A DNA stretch of 64,000 nt from an uncultured Spirochaetales bacterium (GTDB lineage Bacteria; Spirochaetota; Spirochaetia; Sphaerochaetales; Sphaerochaetaceae): contig CASFDA010000029.1 of NCBI GenBank assembly GCA_949293335.1, forward strand, positions 1 through 64,000, written 5' to 3'. The notes beneath the pieces were generated by a model, which saw only the letters and a list, made by a program, of their open reading frames with translations, made no database searches and was not told where the DNA came from. Shown here piece by piece: positions 53,904 to 63,261 of the stretch. Every line of letters begins with the position of its first letter. Positions within the stretch are counted from its first letter, which is position 1. Made by a program: the position numbers and the translations under genes.

Positions 53904-55789
53904 CTTTCTCCTCCACATGTATCAAAACCATCAAGAAACGAAGAAATTACAGCATCGCTAGGCATTCTCCAGTCAGAACGCGGACTGAACGTAACTGAAC
54001 CGACCTTAGGGCCATCTGGAAGGGCACTTCTCTTGAACTGCTGTGCAAAGAAACGCCTGAGGAACGTCTTTTCCCATTTCAATATAATATCTTCATCGTA
54101 GATTCCAGTAAATGCAAGCTTTGCAAGGCGGAATATCTTCCGTGGGGTAAACCCAAGACGCACAAAGTAATAGAGGAAGAAGTCGTGTAGCTCATAAGGG
54201 CCCACTATGTCCTCCGTGACTTGGCTGATCTTTCCATCTTTCGCAGGAAGGAGTTCCGGAGAAACAGGAGTGTCCAATATATCTTCAAGTGTCTTGCTTT
54301 CCGGTCCGTTTTCCATTCTTACATAATTCACAAGATGTCTGACGAGGGTTTTCGGAATCGAAGAGTTCACACCATACATGCTCATATGATCTCCGTTGTA
54401 TGTTGCCCAGCCGAGAGCAAGCTCCGAAAGGTCTCCTGTGCCGATCACAAGCCCTGAGTACATGTTTGCCTTGTCCATCAGCACCTGAGTCCTCTCACGG
54501 GCCTGCGCATTCTCATATGTAACAGAATAGTCATCCTCTTTCTGTCCTATGTCCTCAAAATGGGAGAGAACGCTCTTCTTTATGTCGATCTCTTCAAAAG
54601 AAACACCAAGGGCAAGAGCTAGGTCCCGCGCATTGCGGAGGGTACGTCCTGTTGTTCCGAAACATGGCATCGTGATCGCAAGGATATCCGTCCTCGGCCG
54701 CTTGAGCATATCAAGCGCGCGGACAGACACAAGAAGTGCAAGTGTGCTGTCAAGGCCACCGGAGAGACCTAACACAAGCTTTTTTGCCCCTGTATGCTCA
54801 ATCCTCTTCTTCAATCCCATGGCCTGAAGATCAAGGATGAGTGACGATCGGGATGTCAGATTCTCCTTCTCTTCAGGAACGAACGGATACGGAGAGAATT
54901 TCCTTGTAAGGGAAGTCCATTGTTCTTCGAAAGATATGTCCACGAAAGCATAGTCATCTTCCCTTAAACTGAATGTCGTCATCTTCCGGCGTTCAGAAAT
55001 CAGCCTTCCGTTGTCGATTTCAGAAATCAGCAAGCCTTTATGGAAATTGCTTTCATTCAGCACTGCGCCATTTTCCGCGATTGCCATCTTTGAAGAGAAG
55101 ACCAGATCTGTAGAACTCTCCCCGTCAGACGCAGAGGCATATACATATCCGGAAAGGCCTTTCCCGCTGGTGCTCCTGATCAGTTCCATTCTATACTGAT
55201 CCTTGCCTACAACCTCGTCAGATGCGGAGAGATTGGCAATAATCGTCGCGCCGTTTTGCACGTGGAAGCTTGAAGGAGATGTTGCGACCCACAAATCCTC
55301 ACATATTTCTGCCGCGATCCCGATATCCCCGAAGCGATGTATTATCCTGTTTCCGATCGGAACACCTTTTTCATACACATAACCGGAGAAAGATGGAGAG
55401 AACCATCTCTCTTCCTGGAATTCCCCATATGCAGGGATATGGCTCTTCAAAGTAAACGAGAGTATCTTGCCGTCCTGGATGGCAACAGCACTGTTGTAAA
55501 GTTTCCCTTTATAGGAAAGCGGGAAACCGACAAAAGAGAGGACATCAGAACCTTTTGTTCCTTCACAGTAACGATGAAGTCCATCCTCCGCGCTCTTTAT
55601 AAGCTGAGAGGAAAGAAACAGGTCCTGTACTGTATAACCTGTAATGGAAAGCTCAGGGAATACAAGAAGCTTGACCCCCTTTTCTCTTGCCTCACGAAAG
55701 AGACTCAGCATCTCATCCACATTGTACTTTACGTCGGCAACCCTGAGGCTCGGACTTGCTGCAGCAACCTTCAGAAAACCATCAAACAT
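53900..55789 (-). CDS. nadE: glutamine-dependent NAD+ synthetase
   Basis: NadE amidates nicotinate adenine dinucleotide to NAD+. The 629-residue protein has an N-terminal nitrilase-type glutaminase domain (VFPELSITGYTVQDLF with the catalytic Glu, IAAEICEDLWVATSP with the nucleophile Cys) and a C-terminal ATP-dependent synthetase with LVLGLSGGLDSTLALLV and GTGDLSELALGWATYNGDH. The ATG at 55789 gives the family-typical start FLKVAAASPSLRVADVKYN; a start 54 nt upstream would add a hydrophobic stretch not expected here. It heads the nadE-polA-coaE run. Confidence 0.96.
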   Translation of the reverse strand: MFDGFLKVAAASPSLRVADVKYNVDEMLSLFREAREKGVKLLVFPELSITGYTVQDLFLSSQLIKSAEDGLHRYCEGTKGSDVLSFVGFPLSYKGKLYNSAVAIQDGKILSFTLKSHIPAYGEFQEERWFSPSFSGYVYEKGVPIGNRIIHRFGDIGIAAEICEDLWVATSPSSFHVQNGATIIANLSASDEVVGKDQYRMELIRSTSGKGLSGYVYASASDGESSTDLVFSSKMAIAENGAVLNESNFHKGLLISEIDNGRLISERRKMTTFSLREDDYAFVDISFEEQWTSLTRKFSPYPFVPEEKENLTSRSSLILDLQAMGLKKRIEHTGAKKLVLGLSGGLDSTLALLVSVRALDMLKRPRTDILAITMPCFGTTGRTLRNARDLALALGVSFEEIDIKKSVLSHFEDIGQKEDDYSVTYENAQARERTQVLMDKANMYSGLVIGTGDLSELALGWATYNGDHMSMYGVNSSIPKTLVRHLVNYVRMENGPESKTLEDILDTPVSPELLPAKDGKISQVTEDIVGPYELHDFFLYYFVRLGFTPRKIFRLAKLAFTGIYDEDIILKWEKTFLRRFFAQQFKRSALPDGPKVGSVTFSPRSDWRMPSDAVISSFLDGFDTCGGER

Positions 55790-55867
55790 AACAATAAGGA
55801 TGATACAAAAGAAACTTAAAGAGAGGAAGTTCTCCCTGTTCATGTTATATTAGTTGCAGGAGAGTTT

Positions 55868-57601
55868 ATGGAAAGCAATCTGAGTCTTTCCGGAATCTGG
55901 AGGATGAGGCCTCTCGATTACGGAACAGTTAGGAAGTACACATCCCTCTTTTCTGACAACGGAGAGATGGAGATCGACACCCAGAACAGCATATACACGA
56001 CACTTGTGACCAGAGGCGGAGTTGAAGAGAGTGTAAGATTTCTCAGCAATCTTTTCTGGATAGTGAAAAGGAAATTCTCGCTGGACATTAAAAACGGAGA
56101 GAGAGCTATTGTCAAAGTACCCTCAGCCTATTTGATTCTCATCAACGGGAAAAAAGCCGAAGGAAGGGAGATAACCAATCTCCTCAAGAATGGAGAGAAC
56201 GAGATCGAACTCATAGTGTCCTCATCATTCAGAGGCAATGCATCCATATCAGTCTCGAAAGAAGGTGTCCTTGACTATATCAGCACCAAGACAAAACAAG
56301 CCGAAGGTGGAAAATGGAACCTTTCTTTCCGCTTCAAGTACTTTTCGTTCAGGAAACAGACACTGCCACTGGAGATCAGATTCCTCTCGAAAGAGATAAA
56401 GACTTCGTTCGAGCTGGAAGAAGGTTATCAGTCATTCGAGTATAGCCTGGCCATCGAAGAGAAAGTGGATGCATGGAACATCAGGGGAGATGGAAAACAG
56501 AAAAGCTATCCATCAAGCATAAAGCTCGGTAATACAGTCTTTGAAAAAAATATTTCCTTCAGAGATGTCAATCTAGTCAAAGATGCCCTTTATCTGAACG
56601 GAAGGAGGCTCTTCCACATGGGTGCCATCTGGCCCAAAGGGATTGCAGCAGACAGAAGAAGGTATGAAATGCTCCTGAGCAGTGCCTGCGATGCGAACAT
56701 GAACGTCATCGCCATTGAAGAAGGGCACGAAGGTCATATGTTCTACAACATTGCAGACAGACTGGGGATCCTCATACTTCACCGGGAAAAGAATGAAGAA
56801 TTCTCGGATCACCCATCATACGTATATGCAGATCTGGACAAGCTGAAGATTTATACAGCAAAAAAAGATGGAGATGACTACAGGAGCAAATGCATAAATG
56901 CAATCAATCTGGAACGCTGGGTTTTGAAGTCACGCAGTTCCAATGAGACAAGAGGAGTTCTGTATGACGACCTCTTTTCAACTGTAACAGAAGACGGGAA
57001 ATGGGAACCCAGCCATTATGGGGCACGCCGCTTCTTCTCCGATCTTGTACCAATCATGTATATCGAGGACGGGAAACTCAGAATCTTCGCATCCAATGAC
57101 AGCGCAGAAGACACAGATATGGACATCTCTGTAAAATTCATGCGTTATGACGGGGAAAAGAGAAAAAAGTACATGCACAGCATCTCTGTTCCCGCCCACT
57201 CGCATGCGGAGGTGAGAACGGTTGACCTTTCGAAAGTCGACGTAAAGAATGAATTCGTATACGTCAAGCTCCGGACTGCAGATGTGCATAGGGAGCTATC
57301 TCTCCTGCTTGCCCCTATCGAGGAGTGCGCATTCAGGAATCCCAACCTGAACGTAACTGTCAACAAAGCCGGCTCTTCCTCCTATTCTTTCAGAGTAAAA
57401 TGTGCAAAACCTGCATTTGCGGTGACTTTGGACATAGAAGGGATAGCAGGGAAATTCTCTGACAACTTCTTTGAAGTCCGTCCATCAGGTGAGAAGATGG
57501 TTCTGTTCACACCGTACGAGGAGACAGATATCGATACCATAATCTCGCGCCTGAGGGTTTATGACATCTACTCAAGCTGGAAGAAAGAAGAGAACTGCTG
57601 A
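55868..57601 (+). CDS. degenerate GH2 (beta-mannosidase-like) protein
   Basis: Parts of the protein align by eye with GH2 beta-mannosidases: the N-terminal jelly-roll (LSGIWRMRPLDYG ... FSLDIKNGER ... LILINGKKAEG), the loop opening the TIM barrel (ALYLNGRRLFHMGAIWPKGI, then SACDANMNVIAIEEGHEG and MFYNIADRLGILIL), and the region after the barrel (HYGARRFFSDLVPIMYIEDG). But at 577 residues it lacks about 250 residues of the barrel, including the WCGNNE acid/base and the nucleophile region, so hydrolysis is unlikely. It may be a binding or regulatory pseudoenzyme, or a gene in decay, though the frame is fully open. GGAGAG precedes the ATG; it is divergent from nadE. Confidence 0.65.
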   Translation: MESNLSLSGIWRMRPLDYGTVRKYTSLFSDNGEMEIDTQNSIYTTLVTRGGVEESVRFLSNLFWIVKRKFSLDIKNGERAIVKVPSAYLILINGKKAEGREITNLLKNGENEIELIVSSSFRGNASISVSKEGVLDYISTKTKQAEGGKWNLSFRFKYFSFRKQTLPLEIRFLSKEIKTSFELEEGYQSFEYSLAIEEKVDAWNIRGDGKQKSYPSSIKLGNTVFEKNISFRDVNLVKDALYLNGRRLFHMGAIWPKGIAADRRRYEMLLSSACDANMNVIAIEEGHEGHMFYNIADRLGILILHREKNEEFSDHPSYVYADLDKLKIYTAKKDGDDYRSKCINAINLERWVLKSRSSNETRGVLYDDLFSTVTEDGKWEPSHYGARRFFSDLVPIMYIEDGKLRIFASNDSAEDTDMDISVKFMRYDGEKRKKYMHSISVPAHSHAEVRTVDLSKVDVKNEFVYVKLRTADVHRELSLLLAPIEECAFRNPNLNVTVNKAGSSSYSFRVKCAKPAFAVTLDIEGIAGKFSDNFFEVRPSGEKMVLFTPYEETDIDTIISRLRVYDIYSSWKKEENC

Positions 57602-57621
57602 CTTTTCCCCGCCATCGTTTT

Positions 57622-58695
57622 CTAAACTTCATCGAGAATGATGGCACTCTCCTCATGGCTTGAACCGGGATAGAAATCAAAAACCTTTCCCTTGGTGGCC
57701 TTGTAGCCCTGAAATCTTCCTATATCCCGTGAGAGCGTAGTGCTGTCGCAGGAAATATAGATTATCCTCCTTGGCTTCCAAGAGGAAATCAGGGAAGGGA
57801 CCGTTTCTGAGAGGCCTACTCGAGGAGGGTCCACGATAACCGTATCCGGCCTTTTCTTTATCCTGAGGGCGAAAGATGCGACATCCTGCGAGAAGATATC
57901 AGCCCAAGGAGCATTCTTGCCGAGCAATGCGATTGCATTACTGTCTTTTTCAACAGCAATGACATCCTTTTGAGGGAATAGACGGGAGAACGTCCCTACC
58001 CCGGAGTAGAGATCAACGATGAAAGAGCCAATCGCGTTTTCCTCTACAAAAGAGAGAAGAGAAGGAAAAAGGTACCTGTTTGACTGGAAGAACGCATGCG
58101 CAGAGACGCTATAGCCAAAACAATTGACTATATTCTGTCCAGAAGAGAGTCCGTCATCCCCTTCAAAAAGAGAAAGTTCATCTCTTTTTCCAAAACTCTT
58201 CCAGGCATCCTCTTTTTGCAGGAACTCATTGAGCCTATCCGAAAGAAGCGGGCAGGAGGTGACAGGAATCACTTCTTTCCCGTCTTTTCTGAAGAATCCG
58301 ACAGTCTTGCCGCTCCTGTGCAAGCGCACCCTTATCCTATATCCCCTCTTCTTGCCGAACTCGGGAGGAAGGAACGGTATCTCATAGCTGACCTTACCTA
58401 TCCTCTTCAGGTTCTCCCTTACGCTCTCTTCTTTCAGCATAGCGGACCCCTTTTCTGAGACATGGAGGAAATCACATCCGCCACATACTCCATAAAGAGG
58501 ACAGATCGGATCTTCCCTGTATTCACTCTTTTCAATGATCTTTGTTGCATAGAAGAAGGAAAGCTTTCCCATTTTCCTTATTTCCCTGCACTCGCAGAGC
58601 TCGCCAGGGAGTGCATTCTCAACAAAAGCAACACTATTCTGGACATGTGCAAGGCCATAGCCGCCAGAGACATACTTCTCAATTCTCAGCTGCAT
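57622..58695 (-). CDS. RNA (uracil-5-)-methyltransferase, RlmD/TrmA family
   Basis: These enzymes methylate C5 of uridines in 23S rRNA or tRNA. The 357-residue protein starts with a TRAM-like RNA-binding domain (IEKYVSGGYGLAHVQNSVAF), then a cysteine cluster CPLYGVCGGCDFLHV that may bind 4Fe-4S, the SAM-binding VDLYSGVGTFSRLF, DPPRVGLSE, and the catalytic cysteine in IYISCDSTTLSRDIG. It is shorter than E. coli RlmD (433 residues). The exact uridine target cannot be assigned. It overlaps the pepF stop region (same strand). Confidence 0.92.
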   Translation of the reverse strand: MQLRIEKYVSGGYGLAHVQNSVAFVENALPGELCECREIRKMGKLSFFYATKIIEKSEYREDPICPLYGVCGGCDFLHVSEKGSAMLKEESVRENLKRIGKVSYEIPFLPPEFGKKRGYRIRVRLHRSGKTVGFFRKDGKEVIPVTSCPLLSDRLNEFLQKEDAWKSFGKRDELSLFEGDDGLSSGQNIVNCFGYSVSAHAFFQSNRYLFPSLLSFVEENAIGSFIVDLYSGVGTFSRLFPQKDVIAVEKDSNAIALLGKNAPWADIFSQDVASFALRIKKRPDTVIVDPPRVGLSETVPSLISSWKPRRIIYISCDSTTLSRDIGRFQGYKATKGKVFDFYPGSSHEESAIILDEV

Positions 58696-60364
58696 TCCTG
58701 AAGTCTCCGATTATCCTCTCGATTATGTCAAAACTTGAAAGCCAGAAAGCTTTATCTCCGATATCAAAACCAAACTTGGAAAGAAGAGATGAAAGATCTG
58801 GAGATGGCCCTCTATGCAACAGATCCCTGTACTCTCTAAAGTCCAGTCCCTTTTTCCTGAGAGCGAGTGCAAGGAGGAATCCAAAGGCATATGGATAATT
58901 GTAATATGGTGTCTCAAGCGAATAGTAGTGGCTCTTTACCGCCCACATGAATCTGTGCTTCTCGCTGACTATATCCCCATAAGCCCTTTCCTGACTTCTC
59001 AACATCAGTTCGGAAATCCTTTCCGGAGAAAGCGGGCCGTTCTCCCTTTCAGAGAAAAAACTATCCTCGAAGTAATATCGCGATGCGATATCTATTACAA
59101 TCTCAGACAACGAGGAGACAAAATAGCTCAAGACAGACAGGCGTTCATCTCCACTAACTTTCTTCATCAGGTATTCAAATAACAGTATCTCGCCAAACGC
59201 ACTTGCAGTCTCCGCAAAACTCATCGGATAGAGTGCCAGCAGAGCTTTCTTATCAGACACCACCTGATCGTGATAAAGGTGTCCCAATTCGTGGGCGAGT
59301 GTGAAAACCGAAGAAAGAGATGAGTCGAAATTGAGGAAGACCCTGCTCTCCCCGCTTTTCAGGAACTCTGTGTCGAAAGCGCCAGAAGCCTTTCCTTTCC
59401 TCATCTTTCCATCGATCCAGGAGTTGGAAAGCGCTTTTTGTGCGGTATCTGCCATCTCCGGAGAAAAGTCCCTATAGCTTGAGATAACCGTATCCATCGC
59501 CTCGGAAAAAGAGAATTTCAGACTCTTCCCGATCGGAGCAGAGAGATCATACCAGCATAGTTCATCCAGAGAGAGGATTTTTTTCCTCTCTTCAAAATAG
59601 GAGTGGAATATTCCCTTTTTCTCCTCAATGGCAGAAAAGAGGGCATCAAGAGTCCTTGCGCTGATTGAGAAATTGAAGAGAGATTTCTCTTTCGGATTCC
59701 TCCAGTTCCTCTTCTTGTCAAGATACAGAGCCGCGCCCTTTACTCCATTAAGGGCATAGGAGAAGGCGATCTCATTCTTCTCAAGAAGCCTGATCTCCTC
59801 CTCATAACTCTCTTTCCTCACACTCCTAGAACCATCTTCTGCTCTGGACCGGAGCTCGTTCAGGGTAAATTCGTCGGTAGCTATTGTTGCGGTGAGTGAA
59901 GACTGAAGATTCTCAAATGCAGAAGAGCCATAGGAAGTGATGGCAGCTGACATCTCCTCCTCTTTCTGCGAAAGAAGATGCTGCTTCTCCTCTTTCGCCT
60001 TGAAAAAGAATGGTTCGTATTCAGGATACAGAGAAAAATCATCCTCAAACTCATCCAATCTGGAATAAAAGTCTCTCATTGAAGAGTCGAAAGATGAGAG
60101 CAGAAGAGAAATACTCTCGCTTTCTGAAAGTGCCTTCTCATCGTAAGCATCACATTCGCTTATGCATGTAATATATGAATTGAGGTTTGAGGAAATGGCG
60201 GTTCCCTCATCCATCAGGAGAAGCAGAGCGGGAAGGTCATCCTCTTTTCTGATTGCGTTGCTGATGAATGCCAGCCTTCTCTTGTCGCTCTCATACTCTG
60301 GAGAGGAAAGAGAAGGATATATATTCTCAAGTGACCAGAATGGTGCATCGGGTGTGTTTTCCAT
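58679..60364 (-). CDS. pepF: M3-family oligoendopeptidase F
   Basis: PepF is a cytoplasmic zinc peptidase that degrades short peptides. The 561-residue protein has the zinc site VFTLAHELGHLYHDQVV (HELGH, with the third ligand Glu in SFAETASAFGEILLFEYL) and the PepF layout: N-terminal helical domain, then YHYFEER-type middle and a C-terminal YYNYPYAFGFLLALAL motif. The ATG at 60364, 15 nt past the regulator's stop, is preferred over an upstream in-frame TTG. It is probably co-transcribed with the NtrC-type regulator. Confidence 0.94.
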   Translation of the reverse strand: MENTPDAPFWSLENIYPSLSSPEYESDKRRLAFISNAIRKEDDLPALLLLMDEGTAISSNLNSYITCISECDAYDEKALSESESISLLLSSFDSSMRDFYSRLDEFEDDFSLYPEYEPFFFKAKEEKQHLLSQKEEEMSAAITSYGSSAFENLQSSLTATIATDEFTLNELRSRAEDGSRSVRKESYEEEIRLLEKNEIAFSYALNGVKGAALYLDKKRNWRNPKEKSLFNFSISARTLDALFSAIEEKKGIFHSYFEERKKILSLDELCWYDLSAPIGKSLKFSFSEAMDTVISSYRDFSPEMADTAQKALSNSWIDGKMRKGKASGAFDTEFLKSGESRVFLNFDSSLSSVFTLAHELGHLYHDQVVSDKKALLALYPMSFAETASAFGEILLFEYLMKKVSGDERLSVLSYFVSSLSEIVIDIASRYYFEDSFFSERENGPLSPERISELMLRSQERAYGDIVSEKHRFMWAVKSHYYSLETPYYNYPYAFGFLLALALRKKGLDFREYRDLLHRGPSPDLSSLLSKFGFDIGDKAFWLSSFDIIERIIGDFRNAAEN

Positions 60365-60378
60365 ACCACAATGATAAC

Positions 60379-61713
60379 TCAAAGATTGATATTATACTCC
60401 CCTATCTTCGTTATCAGTGTGCGACGTGATATTCCAAGCTCATCGGCTGCCTTGGTCCTGTTGCCTTCCCATCTCTGCAGAGCCTTTATGATCGTGAACT
60501 TCTCAACATCGTGAAGATTGTACAACTCATCCGGTATAGGCATCTGCTTGTCCATCGTCTTGCCAGAAGAGACCGAACGGGAGAACATCAGGTCGTTTTT
60601 CCTGATAGTCGGACCTTCTGAAAAGATCAGGGCCCGTTCCAATATATTCTCCAGCTCCCTTACATTACCGTAGAATTCATGTTCCTTGAGCGCTTCAATC
60701 GCCTCAGGAGTAAATCCATCGATATGGCGTCCCATGCTCTTCCCGATTTTCGAGACGATATGGATGGCAAGAAGGGGAATGTCATCCTTTCTTTCACGCA
60801 GTGGAGGAAGCTCGATCCTCACTACATTGAGCCTGTAAAAGAGATCTTCCCTGAATGATCCTTTCTGTACCATCTTCTCCAGGTCCTTGTTTGTCGCTGC
60901 CACAATGCGGGCATTTATCGGCATCGCATCGGTTCCGCCGAGTCTCGTGATCTTCTTCTCCTGCAGCACCCTCAGGATTTTCACCTGCAGAGATATCGGC
61001 ATGTCCCCGATCTCATCGAGAAAGAGCGTTCCTCCTGATGCAAGCTCAAAAAGTCCGATCTTCCGCCCGTTTGCACCTGTGAAAGCACCCTTTTCATACC
61101 CGAACAATTCTGACTCGAGAAGGTTTTCCGGGACTCCTCCTATGTTTATAGGAACAAATGGCCCTTTCGAAGAACTCTGCTTGTGGATTTCCCGTGCAAC
61201 GACCTCTTTTCCTGTTCCGCTTTCGCCAGTGATGAGTACAGTCGCGCTTGTATCCGCTATCTTCGAGACGACTTCCCGTATCCTTGCCATGGCGTCGGAA
61301 GAGCCGATAAGAGAACTATCTTCACTTTTTGAGTTCTCCACGACAGCTTTCAGATTTCTTGTCTCTACAAGCGATTTTATCTTTCTTACGATCTCATCAG
61401 GCTCAAAGGGTTTTTCAACATAGTCATCAGCGCCCTCTTTCAATGCCTGCACAGCATCGTTTATCTCTCCATGGGCGCTTATCATTATCACAGGAAGGGG
61501 AAAACCTTCAGACCTGATCCATTTGATCAGCTCAAGACCATTCAGGCCAGGCATCTTCAAGTCTACAATAACCGCATCGTATACTTCTTCGCGGAGCATA
61601 CGCTTTGCAGATAATCCATTTTCAGCTACAGAACAAGTGAACTGATATAGCGAAAAGTATTTTTTCATCAGATTTCTGATGTTCTCTTCGTCGTCGCAAA
61701 TGAGTACCCTCAT
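60379..61713 (-). CDS. NtrC-family sigma-54-dependent response regulator
   Basis: The 444-residue protein has three domains: a receiver (ILICDDEENIRNLMKKY; phospho-acceptor Asp in DAVIVDLKMPGLNG), an AAA+ sigma-54 activator domain (ITGESGTGKEVVAREIH Walker A, the GAFTGA sigma-54 loop in EKGAFTGANGRK, and GGTLFLDEIGDMP Walker B), and a C-terminal Fis-type HTH (AADELGISRRTLITKIGEY). GAGAGAGG precedes the ATG. It is downstream of the membrane kinase (159-nt gap) and shares an operon with pepF. Its targets need sigma-54 promoters; none were located here. Confidence 0.96.
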   Translation of the reverse strand: MRVLICDDEENIRNLMKKYFSLYQFTCSVAENGLSAKRMLREEVYDAVIVDLKMPGLNGLELIKWIRSEGFPLPVIMISAHGEINDAVQALKEGADDYVEKPFEPDEIVRKIKSLVETRNLKAVVENSKSEDSSLIGSSDAMARIREVVSKIADTSATVLITGESGTGKEVVAREIHKQSSSKGPFVPINIGGVPENLLESELFGYEKGAFTGANGRKIGLFELASGGTLFLDEIGDMPISLQVKILRVLQEKKITRLGGTDAMPINARIVAATNKDLEKMVQKGSFREDLFYRLNVVRIELPPLRERKDDIPLLAIHIVSKIGKSMGRHIDGFTPEAIEALKEHEFYGNVRELENILERALIFSEGPTIRKNDLMFSRSVSSGKTMDKQMPIPDELYNLHDVEKFTIIKALQRWEGNRTKAADELGISRRTLITKIGEYNINL

Positions 61714-61872
61714 CCTCTCTCCCCTTCAAAATGCAATTCATGCCAATGGCATCATGAGAAGGAAAAGATAAGCAACTTATCTCTCTTTCTCCCCCTGAGG
61801 AAACTCCATACCCATTCCTTTGCAACCATATAATACTGTTTTTTCTCCGTTTTGGCAAAGAATGAGAGAAAA

Positions 61873-63195
61873 TCAAGAAAGCTTTGCTTTGAGAGAGACT
61901 GACACATCCGTGCCACCACCATAGCGATCGAGAATATCTATGCTGCCCCCGGCGGCCTCTACAAACTGCCTCGATATCGAAAGACCGATACCTGAACCAT
62001 GGATCTTTGTCGTATAGAAGGGATCGAAGATCTTGTTCCTGTCCTCCCCTTTTATACCACAGCCTCTGTCCATAACGTGTATCACGTAAAATCCTTTCCT
62101 GTTTTTCTCAAGAAAGATCTCGACCGGTTTTTTCTCCATGTCCTCCATAGATTCGAACGCATTCTTGATGAGATTCTCGAATACAGAACGGAACCGGTCC
62201 TTGTCAAACATTACGAAGGCCTTTCCCTCTACTGTAAAGGAAAACTCTATATCACCTTTCCCCCTGAAGAGAGAGAACAATGACGAAAGTTCTGTCTTGA
62301 GCTCCATTTCCTCTGGATTTCCTATTGGATTATGCAGGAACTCAGAGACTTTGTCCGCAAGGGCAATCAATCTCCTTGTCTCGTTCTCAATCACCTGGAA
62401 ATCCTCTTCATTCTTTCCATCGCTCGTCTTTTTCAGAATGGCAAGCTGGAGCATGATCGCGCTCAGAGGATTCTTTATCTCATGGGTAAGAGTACGTGCG
62501 GCCTGACCAAGACTCACAAGCCTCTCCTGTTTTGCAAACAATTCCCTGTATCGCTTGTTCTCGCTGAGGGTATGGAGGATTATGAAGTATACTGCAACGA
62601 GAACCAGAGAAAGCAATGCCATTGATACCTCAACAAGAAGCACAGTCCTTCCATATTCTGATGCATCGTATGACATGTATATGATATTCGGGAAATCCAT
62701 CAATCCGAGTTCTGGAGCCACAAGGAGGCTCTGGCTGGTCGGGATTATGGCCTTCCTGGAAAATCGGACGTATTCGACCGTGTTGGTATAGCTATCGTAA
62801 TTGGAAATTGAATTCGTGAGAGTATTCCTCTCTCCCCATTCGAAATTGACAACGGGCAAGCGCGTATACACATCTCCTTCGCTATAGAGGAGGTTTCCGT
62901 AACTTGAATAGATTCCAAAGCCACGTACGCCAGATTCGGCCATCACCACAGAAATGGGAATCGTTGAGTCCTCTATCGCAAGGACAACATTATTCAGCGC
63001 TCTCTCCACACTGTTCTCCATCTGGAGACGGGCAATAGAGAGAAGGGTTATCGTGATGAAAAGAATGACAAGAAGCACCGCAACAAGGCCCAATGTAGTG
63101 AATATCTTGTTTCTGAACACACTTGTCGAGGAGAGTGCCCTCCTCTTCTTTTCTCTCTTCTTCTCGGAATCGTTGGAAAACATGGTTAAGGACAT
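61873..63195 (-). CDS. membrane sensor histidine kinase paired with the NtrC-type regulator
   Basis: The 440-residue protein has two transmembrane helices (about residues 35-60 and 190-215) bracketing an extracytoplasmic sensor domain of about 120 residues, then a HisKA core: LTHEIKNPLSAIMLQLAIL with the phospho-His, N box FENLIKNAFESME, G1 VMDRGCGIKGED, F box FDPFYTTK and G2 GSGIGLSISRQFVEAAGG. The ATG at 63195 (GGGATGG upstream) is preferred; longer in-frame starts run into the divergent hslO promoter. It should phosphorylate the downstream regulator. The signal sensed is unknown. Confidence 0.92.
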   Translation of the reverse strand: MSLTMFSNDSEKKREKKRRALSSTSVFRNKIFTTLGLVAVLLVILFITITLLSIARLQMENSVERALNNVVLAIEDSTIPISVVMAESGVRGFGIYSSYGNLLYSEGDVYTRLPVVNFEWGERNTLTNSISNYDSYTNTVEYVRFSRKAIIPTSQSLLVAPELGLMDFPNIIYMSYDASEYGRTVLLVEVSMALLSLVLVAVYFIILHTLSENKRYRELFAKQERLVSLGQAARTLTHEIKNPLSAIMLQLAILKKTSDGKNEEDFQVIENETRRLIALADKVSEFLHNPIGNPEEMELKTELSSLFSLFRGKGDIEFSFTVEGKAFVMFDKDRFRSVFENLIKNAFESMEDMEKKPVEIFLEKNRKGFYVIHVMDRGCGIKGEDRNKIFDPFYTTKIHGSGIGLSISRQFVEAAGGSIDILDRYGGGTDVSVSLKAKLS

Positions 63196-63261
63196 TCTAC
63201 CATCCCTGAAGGAGAAACACGAGCTACAAACAAAGCTTGAAGCTGTGCTAGAATAAACGGC

